Source: Limnohabitans sp. 2KL-51
GTDB lineage: Bacteria > Pseudomonadota > Gammaproteobacteria > Burkholderiales > Burkholderiaceae_C
Length of the DNA stretch: 64,000 bases
Direction of reading: 5' to 3'
Assembly (NCBI RefSeq): GCF_003063645.1
Contig: NZ_NESJ01000012.1
Span: 62,001 to 126,000 of the forward strand
The notes below the pieces were generated by a model. That model was not told where the DNA came from. It saw only the letters and a list, made by a program, of their open reading frames with translations, and did not search any database. Below are positions 28,885-35,924 of this stretch, piece by piece; positions within the stretch are counted from its first letter, which is position 1, and each line of letters starts with the position of its first letter. Both the position numbers and the translations under genes were made by a program.

Positions 28885-31800
28885 TCAGCGGATGATCTGG
28901 GTCAAAGAAATACCGAGATGGCGATGCCTTCTTAAAACACCCAATATCGCCATCACTGCGGCCAATAAGATCATCGCCCACTCAGATAGAGTTGGGATGG
29001 CCTCAGCGGTACTTGCCACCACTGCCGGCCCACCCGGATCAACAATCGTGCTGTTGGCCGTCCGGTCGTGGTCGCCCTCCCCGCCATCGGTCAGCGTCAG
29101 CGTCACACTCTTGCGGTCGTTGGAGAAGCTGACCCTGTTGGCTGCCAGCGGGTACCACCCATCGGTGGTGGGGCTGCTCTGAGTGCGGCCGTACTTCATG
29201 TACACCGCCCCTGCAGGGATCGCCTCCGTGTAATGGATGGTCACAGTGGCATCGCTGCCTAAAGCGCCAGAGGTCAGGGTAAAAGATGCCAAGCCTTGGG
29301 GGAACGTGTAATTGGCAGGCGGCGGCGTTGCGGGCGAGTTGTTGGCACCTCGCGCAGGCGTAAAGTTGACACTGCTCGTGTTCAGAGCCCAGTTGTTATT
29401 GCTGTTGGAGGGCACAGACACCATGCCCGTGTTGTTGCCACCTGTCGACGTCCAGTTGGCTGCGCAAGAAGCATTCGAACTACCACCCGAGCCGTTGCAA
29501 CTCCAAGTGTACTGGCCGTTGGCCGAGGCAACAACCGAGGCCGTACCTGCGGTACACAGGTTTGCAGAAGGTACGAACGCAAAAATTTGTCCACTGGCGC
29601 TGCCGCATGTGCCCGCGGCCGACGGCAAAACGGGCGCTACCGAGTTTGTCGCTCCGGATGCCGAGCTTGCGCCTGCACTGTTGCTGGCCGTGACCGTGAA
29701 GGTGTAAGCCGTCCCGTTGGTCAGCCCCGTCACAATGATCGGGCTGGAGGTGCCAGTCGCGGTGACGCCCCCCGGGCTGGATGTCACTGTATAGCTGGTA
29801 ATTGGAGAGCCCCCGTTGGAGGTTGGAGGTAAGAAACTGACGGTCACCTGCCCATTGCCGGCCGTGGTGGTCGTGACGGTGGGCGTCCCTGGAAGAATGG
29901 CGTTGACTGTGAACGTCTGGGTCACGGTAGGCGCGGCCTGGTAAGACAGGTCTCCAGCCTGATTGGCATTGATGGTGCAAGTGCCTGCACTTATCAATGT
30001 GAGCGCACCACCGCTGGTGATCGTACAAACGCCGGTCGTTGAAGATGTGAACGACACCGCCAACGACGAGGTGGAAGTCGCGGTCAAGGTAGGTGTGGTG
30101 CCAAAGTTTTGTGCGCCGGGATTTGCAAAGGTCATTGTTTGCGATGCCTTAGGCGTCACTGTGTTTGACGCTGTCGATCCCGCGCTGGTGCCTGCGCTGT
30201 TGGTCGCAGTCACCGTGAAGGTGTAAGCCGTGCCATTGGTCAGGCCCGTCACAGTGATCGGGCTGGCGGTTCCGGTACCGGTCAGCCCCCCGGGGCTCGA
30301 TGTGACCGTATAGCCTGTTATGACTGCACCTCCGTTGAAAGCCGGCGCCGAGAAAGCAACCGAAGCCTGAGCATTGCCTGCGGTTGCTGCACCGATGGTC
30401 GGCGTACCGGGTACCACCGTATTGACGCTGAAGGAACGGGTAACGGTCGAAGCCACCAAATAACTCGCATCACCAGCCTGATCGACGTTGATGGTGCAGG
30501 TGCCTGTGGTCACAAATGTGAGCGATCCACCGCTGGTAATCGTACACACGCCGGTCGTTGAAGATGTGAACGACACCGCCAAGGACGAGGTGGAAGTCGC
30601 GGTCAAAGTGGGTGTGGTCCCAAAGTTTTGTGCGCCAGGATTTGCAAACGTAATGGTTTGCGACGGCTTGGGCGCTACCGAGTTTGTCGCTCCGGATGCC
30701 GAGCTTGCGCCTGCACTGTTGCTGGCCGTGACCGTGAAGGTGTAAGCCGTCCCGTTGGTCAGCCCCGTCACAATGATCGGGCTGGAGGTGCCAGTCGCGG
30801 TGACGCCCCCCGGGCTGGATGTCACTGTATAGCTAGTAATTGGAGAACCCCCGTTGGAGGTTGGAGGTAAGAAACTGACGGTCACCTGCCCATTGCCGGC
30901 CGTGGTGGTCGTGACGGTGGGCGTCCCTGGAAGAATGGCGTTGACTGTGAACGTCTGGGTCACGGTAGGCGCGGCCTGGTAAGACAGGTCTCCAGCCTGA
31001 TTGGCATTGATGGTGCAAGTGCCTGCACTTATCAATGTGAGCGCACCAGCGCTGGTGATCGTACAAACACCCATCGTTGAAGATGTGAACGTCACAGCCA
31101 AGGACGAGGTGGAAGTCGCGCTCAAGGTGGGCGTAGTGCCAAAGTTTTGTGCACCAGGGTTTGAGAACGTGATGGTCTGCGATTGCGTGTTGACACCCGT
31201 CATCACGCGGTTGCCTGTTCCAGTGTCCGCGACAGCGACAAACAGGCCGTTGCCATAGGTCACGCTACGCCAAGCATTGGTAGGAGTGGTGTCAATAGTC
31301 CAGGTAATCCCGTCCGGACTGGTCATGCCTGTTCCTGAATTTGAAACAGCGACAAACAAGCCGTTGCCGTAAATCACGCTTTTCCAACTGTTGTCGGCTG
31401 CTGAGGAACGAGGGATCCAAGTGATCCCATCAGGGCTGGTCATCACGCGGTTGCCTGCTCCTGAATCAGAAACTGCTACAAATAGGCCGTTGCCGTAAGT
31501 CACGCTTCGCCATAGATTGTCAGCTGCAGAGGTGCGAGGAGTCCAGGTAATCCCATCAGGGCTGGTCATCACGCGCTGGCCAATGGACCCGACAAAAATA
31601 ACCGCAACAAAAAGGCCGTTGCCGTAGATGACGCCACCAAAAGCCTGCGTCGGGGCTTGAAGAGTCCAGTTGACCCCGTCCGGGCTGGTCATCACACGGC
31701 GGCCCGCTCCGCTGTAAGCAACCGCGACAAACAAACCATTACCGTAAGTAACGCCCCCCCAATTAATGTTGGATGCCGCGGCTCTACCGGTCCAGGTGAT

Positions 31801-32151
31801 GCCGTCAGGGCTGGTCATCACGAAGTTGCCCGATCCTGTCTCTGCAACAGCGACAAACAGGCCGTTGCCGTAGGTCACACTACTCCAAGTGTTGTCTGCT
31901 GCAGAGGTGCGAGGGGTCCAAGTGATGCCGTCCGGGCTGGTCATCACGCGGTTGCCGGTTCCTGAATTTGAAACAGCGACAAACAGGCCGTTTCCGTAAG
32001 TCACGCTTTTCCATGTGTTGTCTGCTGCAGAGGTGCGTGGGGTCCAAGTGAGCGCGTGAGCAGCCGTCGTACACACAACCATGGTCAGCAGGACCATGAA
32101 CATCCTGCGACAGGCCTTCGGCCAGTCACCCAGAAACAATAGCTTTTTCAT
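28885..32151 (-). CDS. Large exported IPTL-CTERM protein, seven propeller-type repeats plus Fn3 domains
   Basis: About 1088 residues. Signal peptide: basic start MKKLLFLGDWPKACRR and a hydrophobic run ending TTAAHA (about residue 33). Residues about 34-320 hold seven repeats of about 42 residues with the core SPDGITWTPRTSAADN and SVTYGNGLFVAV, which suggests a seven-bladed beta-propeller. Then come three rounds of an Ig-like unit (QTITFSNPGAQNFGTTPTL) and an Fn3 unit, two of them nearly identical in DNA. A C-terminal region ending TDGGEGDHDRTAN and DPGGPA resembles choice-of-anchor U domains. The end is an IPTL-CTERM signal: EAIPTLSEWAMILLAAVMAI then RRHRHL. Role: probably surface-displayed; binding target unknown. 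Start at 32151 is a choice; TTG/ATG alternatives exist. Confidence 0.85.
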   Translation of the reverse strand: MKKLLFLGDWPKACRRMFMVLLTMVVCTTAAHALTWTPRTSAADNTWKSVTYGNGLFVAVSNSGTGNRVMTSPDGITWTPRTSAADNTWSSVTYGNGLFVAVAETGSGNFVMTSPDGITWTGRAAASNINWGGVTYGNGLFVAVAYSGAGRRVMTSPDGVNWTLQAPTQAFGGVIYGNGLFVAVIFVGSIGQRVMTSPDGITWTPRTSAADNLWRSVTYGNGLFVAVSDSGAGNRVMTSPDGITWIPRSSAADNSWKSVIYGNGLFVAVSNSGTGMTSPDGITWTIDTTPTNAWRSVTYGNGLFVAVADTGTGNRVMTGVNTQSQTITFSNPGAQNFGTTPTLSATSTSSLAVTFTSSTMGVCTITSAGALTLISAGTCTINANQAGDLSYQAAPTVTQTFTVNAILPGTPTVTTTTAGNGQVTVSFLPPTSNGGSPITSYTVTSSPGGVTATGTSSPIIVTGLTNGTAYTFTVTASNSAGASSASGATNSVAPKPSQTITFANPGAQNFGTTPTLTATSTSSLAVSFTSSTTGVCTITSGGSLTFVTTGTCTINVDQAGDASYLVASTVTRSFSVNTVVPGTPTIGAATAGNAQASVAFSAPAFNGGAVITGYTVTSSPGGLTGTGTASPITVTGLTNGTAYTFTVTATNSAGTSAGSTASNTVTPKASQTMTFANPGAQNFGTTPTLTATSTSSLAVSFTSSTTGVCTITSGGALTLISAGTCTINANQAGDLSYQAAPTVTQTFTVNAILPGTPTVTTTTAGNGQVTVSFLPPTSNGGSPITSYTVTSSPGGVTATGTSSPIIVTGLTNGTAYTFTVTASNSAGASSASGATNSVAPVLPSAAGTCGSASGQIFAFVPSANLCTAGTASVVASANGQYTWSCNGSGGSSNASCAANWTSTGGNNTGMVSVPSNSNNNWALNTSSVNFTPARGANNSPATPPPANYTFPQGLASFTLTSGALGSDATVTIHYTEAIPAGAVYMKYGRTQSSPTTDGWYPLAANRVSFSNDRKSVTLTLTDGGEGDHDRTANSTIVDPGGPAVVASTAEAIPTLSEWAMILLAAVMAILGVLRRHRHLGISLTQIIR
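29633..30040. repeat. Intragenic duplicate (copy A) inside the large IPTL-CTERM gene
   Basis: About 408 bp encoding an Ig-like plus Fn3 pair matches 30671-31078 at a constant offset of 1038 bp, with only scattered substitutions. It indicates a recent tandem duplication or gene conversion within the gene. Confidence 0.85.
30671..31078. repeat. Intragenic duplicate (copy B) inside the large IPTL-CTERM gene
   Basis: Partner of the copy at 29633-30040; the first clear differences appear near the right end (around 31048-31078), where copy B begins to diverge. Confidence 0.85.
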
Positions 32152-32265
32152 GGCCTTTTGCCATGAAAAAAACCCACCACCCTCTGATTTTTGAAGTTCA
32201 TGATCGGCATGCAAGAAGTGAATGACCTGACAGATGTTTCAAGTCATTCCATCAGGTTCAAGCCC

Positions 32266-32285
32266 CGAACCTTTCTGAACCTTTC
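32266..32285 (-). promoter_or_regulatory. Tandem 10-bp direct repeat upstream of the large IPTL-CTERM gene
   Basis: On the minus strand: GAAAGGTTCA followed directly by GAAAGGTTCG, then GGGCTTGAAC. It lies 65 bp upstream of a relic ATG at 32201 and 115 bp upstream of the chosen start. The same motif precedes the other two IPTL-CTERM genes and the sensor kinase gene. Ten-bp phasing puts both half sites on one DNA face, as for OmpR-type regulator dimers. Binding by the neighbouring regulator is inference. Confidence 0.7.
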
Positions 32286-32301
32286 GCAGAAATTACAGGT
32301 G

Positions 32302-32338
32302 AAAAAAAGCCCGCTTCTTTTATTCGGAGCGGGCTTTG
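32302..32338 (-). terminator. Rho-independent terminator after the 306-residue IPTL-CTERM gene
   Basis: Minus-strand stem AAAGCCCGCT / AGCGGGCTTT (arms at 32328-32337 and 32306-32315) with a 12-base loop, followed by a run of T. The same hairpin occurs at 33373-33409. Confidence 0.88.
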
Positions 32339-32358
32339 TGGCTTTCAGCGCTTAAGGA

Positions 32359-33279
32359 TCAAGGGCGTCGACTGCGCAGTCGGGAGAAGCCAAACATGGC
32401 CATAAGCGACGCCATGAAGATCATCGCCCATTCGCTGAGGGTAGGGATGGCTTCTGCAGCGGGAGCTGAGACACAAGCGACCATCACGTTTGTCACATTC
32501 CCAGAAGCGGTACCCGCACCGTTGGTCACTGTGCAGGTCTGATTCGTAGGCTGCGTTCCAACCGTCACCGTGTAAGCGCTAGCGGAAATGATGGCGGTGG
32601 AGAAGGTGAAGGCGCCGTTGGCGTTGACGGTGAGGTCGTCACCCGCATTGTTCTTCAGCACGACACTCTGGCCAGTACCCAATCCAGAGACAGCGCCACC
32701 CACGGTGTAAGAAGGAGGACTCCAAGTGACTGTTGCACCACTCGCCCGCGAGAAGCCAGTCTGGGTGTTGTTTCCCACAGAACCGGTGCACGTGTTTAAC
32801 CCACCAGAAGTTGAAACGATAAGGCATTTGTCGTTGTTGTATGACGAACCATCGGAAGAGACAAAAAATGAAACCCGGTCATTGATCGTGCCATTAGCAC
32901 CAGAAAGCCATCTAGAAAGAAAAATGTCTGTGGATGTGATGTTTCCAAGGCCATTGGTGGTGACTTTGAAGTGATGTATTCGACTGCCGGCGTCGGTATT
33001 GCTGTAAGTGTTGATGCCATCCGAAAAGGAATAGGCGGTTGGCGTAATGATGGCGTTGTTGAGGCTGGTACCAAGAGGAGAAGATACGGTAAATGATCCT
33101 CCCTGGGTCATAGATGTCGTGAAGTTAGCACAGGGTTGGCCTGCCGGACAGCTGCTGAAGTTGAGGAAACTGCTGTAGCTTCCAGAGGAGTTTACCAAGT
33201 AGGTGGTGCTCTGTGCCAGCGCAATGCCATGCGATGCCGCTGTCAATACCAACGCTGCGAAAATTTTCTTCAAGTTCAT
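32359..33279 (-). CDS. Exported IPTL-CTERM protein (306 residues)
   Basis: Signal peptide MNLKKIFAALVLTAASHGIALA (1-22). Residues about 23-200 are an Asn/Ser/Thr-rich ectodomain without a recognised fold. Residues about 195-275 (YTVGGAVSGLGTGQSVVL, then NQTCTVTNGAGTASGNV) are a common exported beta-sandwich repeat with two Cys. The C-terminus AIPTLSEWAMIFMASLMAMF and RLRSRRP is the IPTL-CTERM tripartite signal: motif, membrane helix, basic tail. ATG 33279 has AAAGG seven bases upstream. It has its own promoter motif and terminator, so it is a single-gene unit. The tail DNA is almost the same as in the 577-residue gene. Confidence 0.9.
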   Translation of the reverse strand: MNLKKIFAALVLTAASHGIALAQSTTYLVNSSGSYSSFLNFSSCPAGQPCANFTTSMTQGGSFTVSSPLGTSLNNAIITPTAYSFSDGINTYSNTDAGSRIHHFKVTTNGLGNITSTDIFLSRWLSGANGTINDRVSFFVSSDGSSYNNDKCLIVSTSGGLNTCTGSVGNNTQTGFSRASGATVTWSPPSYTVGGAVSGLGTGQSVVLKNNAGDDLTVNANGAFTFSTAIISASAYTVTVGTQPTNQTCTVTNGAGTASGNVTNVMVACVSAPAAEAIPTLSEWAMIFMASLMAMFGFSRLRSRRP

Positions 33280-33336
33280 GATCGACCTTTAGGGGAGTTG
33301 TCAAATTTGTCAATTCATTATTTCAAGTTCAAGCCC

Positions 33337-33356
33337 TGTACCTTTCTGAACCTTTC
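33337..33356 (-). promoter_or_regulatory. Tandem 10-bp direct repeat upstream of the 306-residue IPTL-CTERM gene
   Basis: Minus strand: GAAAGGTTCA then GAAAGGTACA, followed by GGGCTTGAAC, starting 58 bp upstream of the ATG. Same motif and spacing as at the sister genes; one base of the second half differs. Confidence 0.7.
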
Positions 33357-33372
33357 ACAGAAATCACAGTTG

Positions 33373-33409
33373 AAAAAAAGCCCGCTTCTTTTATTCGGAG
33401 CGGGCTTTG
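33373..33409 (-). terminator. Rho-independent terminator after the 577-residue IPTL-CTERM gene
   Basis: Minus-strand arms AAAGCCCGCT (33399-33408) and AGCGGGCTTT (33377-33386) with a T run. Stem, loop and flank equal those of the terminator at 32302-32338. Confidence 0.88.
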
Positions 33410-33429
33410 TAGAGTTCAGCACGTGAGAA

Positions 33430-35163
33430 TCAAGGGCGTCGACTGCGCAGTCGGGAGAAGCCAAACAGGGCCATAAGCGACGCCATGTAGATCATCGCCC
33501 ATTCGCTGAGGGTGGGGATGGCTTCTGCAGCAGCCTGCGGGATGACGGTACCGGAAGCTGATGACAGAGCGCTGTTTCCGGCACTGTTCGTCGCGACCAC
33601 AGCGCAGGTGTAGCTCTTGGCGTTGGTCAAACCTGAAACTGTGAGCGGAGACGACGCGCCCGTGGCGGTACTTGTTGCACCCCCATCGCTGGAAGTACAG
33701 GTGGCGGTGTAACCCGTGATCGCTGAGCCGCCGGTGGAGGTTGGCGCTGTGAAGCTCACCGTGGCCTGCCCATTGCCCGCTGTGGCGCTGCCAATCGTCG
33801 GTGCACCCGGAGCAGATGCCGGCGTCACCGAGTTCGACGCTGCTGATGCCGCACCGGTACCTGCGCTGTTTGTGGCAGTAACCGTGAAGGTATACGCCGT
33901 GCCGTTGGTCAATCCTGTCACCGTGATGGGGCTGGATGTGCCCGTGCCGGTTAACCCGCCGGGCGAGCAGGTGACGGTGTAACCCGTGATCGCTGCGCCG
34001 CCGTTGGAGGTTGGCGCCGTGAAGCTCACAGTGGCCTGCCCATTGCCTGCTATGGCGCTGCCAATCGTCGGCGCAGCCGGAGCAGATGCCGGGGTGATGG
34101 TGTTGGAAGCTGCGGATGCCGAGCTGGTGCCTGCACTGTTGGTCGCTGTCACCGAACAACTGTAAGCGGTGCCGTTGGTCAGCCCGGTCACCGTGATCGG
34201 GCTCGAAGTGCCCGTTGCAGTAACGCCGCCGGGCGAGCAGGTGACGGTGTAACCCGTGATCGCTGCGCCGCCGTTGGAGGTTGGCGCCGTGAAGCTCACA
34301 GTGGCCTGCCCATTGCCCGATGTGGCGCTGCCAATCGTCGGTGCACCCGGAGCAGATGCCGGCGTCACCGAGTTCGACGCTGCTGATGCCGCACCGGTAC
34401 CTGCGCTGTTTGTGGCAGTAACCGTGAAGGTATACGCCGTGCCGTTGGTCAATCCTGTCACCGTGATGGGGCTGGATGTGCCCGTGCCGGTTAACCCGCC
34501 GGGGTTGGAGGTAACCGTGTAGCCCGTGATCGCTGCGCCGCCATTGGATGTTGGCGCCGTGAAGCTCACCGTGGCTTGCCCGTTGCCCGATGTGGCGCTG
34601 CCAATCGTCGGTGCACCCGGGGCCGTGGTCGGTGCTGTGCCAATGATCAGCGTGTAGGAGTCTGCAGTCGCACCGGTTCCCCAGGTCCAGGTGTAGGTTC
34701 CGTTGGTGAGGCCCAAGCCTGACAGCGTCCGTCCTGTCCAGGTTGCACCAGAGGAAATCGGGGCGTTCGATACATAATCACTAGGTAAAAGCACGGTTGG
34801 CCTGCTCCAGCTATTTAAGTTGGTGCCTATGACACCAACTGCAGAGCCCGAAGAGGTGGATACAACAGTACTGGCCCCGGCTCCAAAAGAAAGCGCAGTC
34901 GCGCTAACCTGAAACTGTTGAATGAAACCGCTACTCGCCGTACCGGTAGATAGCAAAGCCCTGTTCCCTGTAACTTCACTAGTCATTAAAAAGAGTGCAT
35001 TAGTAGGCGCTGCCCCAGCAAGATTGAACGACCCGCTGCCGCTGGCGACCACATCGGAACCGCTCTGGTACACATACATCACAAAGGCCGCCTGGGCCAT
35101 TTTGGGCAAAGCCAGTGATGCCAGCATCAATGCCAATATTGCGAAAATTTTCTTGAAGTTCAT
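33430..35163 (-). CDS. Exported IPTL-CTERM protein with four Fn3 domains (577 residues)
   Basis: Signal peptide MNFKKIFAILALMLASLALP..AQA (1-25). The N-terminal domain (about 26-180) has SGSDVVASGSGSFNLAG, a pattern common at the start of PEP-CTERM-type surface proteins. Residues about 183-545 are four tandem Fn3-like repeats of 90 residues (GAPTIGS.. to ..SNSVTPAS); two blocks of 182 bp (33781-33962 and 34321-34502) are identical, so the repeats are being homogenised. The C-terminus EAIPTLSEWAMIYMASLMAL, RLRSRRP is the IPTL-CTERM signal. Adhesion or surface structure is likely by analogy; no ligand can be named. Confidence 0.9.
   Translation of the reverse strand: MNFKKIFAILALMLASLALPKMAQAAFVMYVYQSGSDVVASGSGSFNLAGAAPTNALFLMTSEVTGNRALLSTGTASSGFIQQFQVSATALSFGAGASTVVSTSSGSAVGVIGTNLNSWSRPTVLLPSDYVSNAPISSGATWTGRTLSGLGLTNGTYTWTWGTGATADSYTLIIGTAPTTAPGAPTIGSATSGNGQATVSFTAPTSNGGAAITGYTVTSNPGGLTGTGTSSPITVTGLTNGTAYTFTVTATNSAGTGAASAASNSVTPASAPGAPTIGSATSGNGQATVSFTAPTSNGGAAITGYTVTCSPGGVTATGTSSPITVTGLTNGTAYSCSVTATNSAGTSSASAASNTITPASAPAAPTIGSAIAGNGQATVSFTAPTSNGGAAITGYTVTCSPGGLTGTGTSSPITVTGLTNGTAYTFTVTATNSAGTGAASAASNSVTPASAPGAPTIGSATAGNGQATVSFTAPTSTGGSAITGYTATCTSSDGGATSTATGASSPLTVSGLTNAKSYTCAVVATNSAGNSALSSASGTVIPQAAAEAIPTLSEWAMIYMASLMALFGFSRLRSRRP
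33781..33962. repeat. Fn3-coding repeat, identical to 34321-34502
   Basis: Line-by-line comparison shows 182 identical bases at an offset of 540 bp, that is two 270-bp Fn3 units. Divergence begins at 33963 against 34503. Confidence 0.9.
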
Positions 35164-35222
35164 GATCGACCTGCAAAATTGAGTTGTCAGATTTGTCGAT
35201 TCATTCCATCAGGTTCAAGCCC

Positions 35223-35242
35223 CGAACCTTTCTGAATCTTTC
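35223..35242 (-). promoter_or_regulatory. Tandem 10-bp direct repeat upstream of the 577-residue IPTL-CTERM gene
   Basis: Minus strand: GAAAGATTCA then GAAAGGTTCG, followed by GGGCTTGAACCTG, starting 60 bp upstream of the ATG. It sits between this gene and the response-regulator stop codon. Confidence 0.7.
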
Positions 35243-35249
35243 GCAGGTC

Positions 35250-35924
35250 TCAGGCCATGACGATGGCCTCACACACCAGCTGATACCCCTTGTTGCGTAC
35301 GACCTTGATGGCCGGAGCAGCCACCCCTGCTTCAGACAACTTTTTGCGAAGTCTTGTCATATGCACTTCGAGATTGGATTTGCCCTGGGCCGAAAAATTC
35401 TTGTTGACCACGTCCAGCAGCCGGGTGTGCGCCAGCATCTGGCCTGGGGCCTCCAGCAGGGCCTTGAGGATCAGCGCTTCTTGCTTGGTGAGTTCGACCT
35501 GCACATCGCCTCGCAACAACACCAAGCGCACAGGGTCAAAATGAATGGATCCAGCAGACGGCTGCATCCAACGCCGCGAGAAACTTTGAATGGCAGCCGC
35601 CAGAAGCTCGGGCGTGGTCGGTTTGGACAAGTACACATCCGCCCCGGACATGTAGCCCTTGACCTGATCTGCCTCGCTCGTCCTGGCGGTCATCATGATG
35701 ATGTAAAGACCAGGTTGTGAGCGCTTGAGGCGCTGAGCAATGCTGATGCCGTTTTCGCCCGGCAGTTGCAGGTCCAGGACCAGCAGGTCAAATTTATCCT
35801 GCAGCAGCAATGTGTCCATTTCATCAGCGTGGGCTGCCCCCGCAACACGATAGCCTTGGCTTTCCAAATGCTCCACCATGACTTCGCGCAGCGCCTGGTG
35901 ATCTTCAACAATGAGGATTTTCAT
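35250..35924 (-). CDS. OmpR-family response regulator
   Basis: A 224-residue protein. Receiver domain 1-120: acidic pocket VEDH (6-9), phospho-acceptor Asp 51 in LVLDLQLPGENG, conserved Thr in MMTARTSE (about 78-85), Lys in VYLSKPTTPELL (about 100). C-terminal winged helix about 130-220 (LTKQEALILKALLEAPG, NLEVHMTRLRKKL, IKVVRNKGYQLV). Its ATG overlaps the kinase stop (ATGA), so the two are made together. It is the best candidate to bind the tandem repeats found upstream of the kinase gene and the three IPTL-CTERM genes, which is inference. Confidence 0.9.
   Translation of the reverse strand: MKILIVEDHQALREVMVEHLESQGYRVAGAAHADEMDTLLLQDKFDLLVLDLQLPGENGISIAQRLKRSQPGLYIIMMTARTSEADQVKGYMSGADVYLSKPTTPELLAAAIQSFSRRWMQPSAGSIHFDPVRLVLLRGDVQVELTKQEALILKALLEAPGQMLAHTRLLDVVNKNFSAQGKSNLEVHMTRLRKKLSEAGVAAPAIKVVRNKGYQLVCEAIVMA

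Noticed and set aside
29296..30870. Several 70-180 codon plus-strand frames with repeated peptides
   Set aside because: They repeat only because they are antisense to the Fn3/Ig repeats of the IPTL-CTERM gene; none has an RBS or known domain.
33700..34640. Regularly spaced repeats that could suggest a CRISPR array
   Set aside because: The period is 270 bp and the units encode Fn3 domains in one frame; no short identical repeats with unique spacers.
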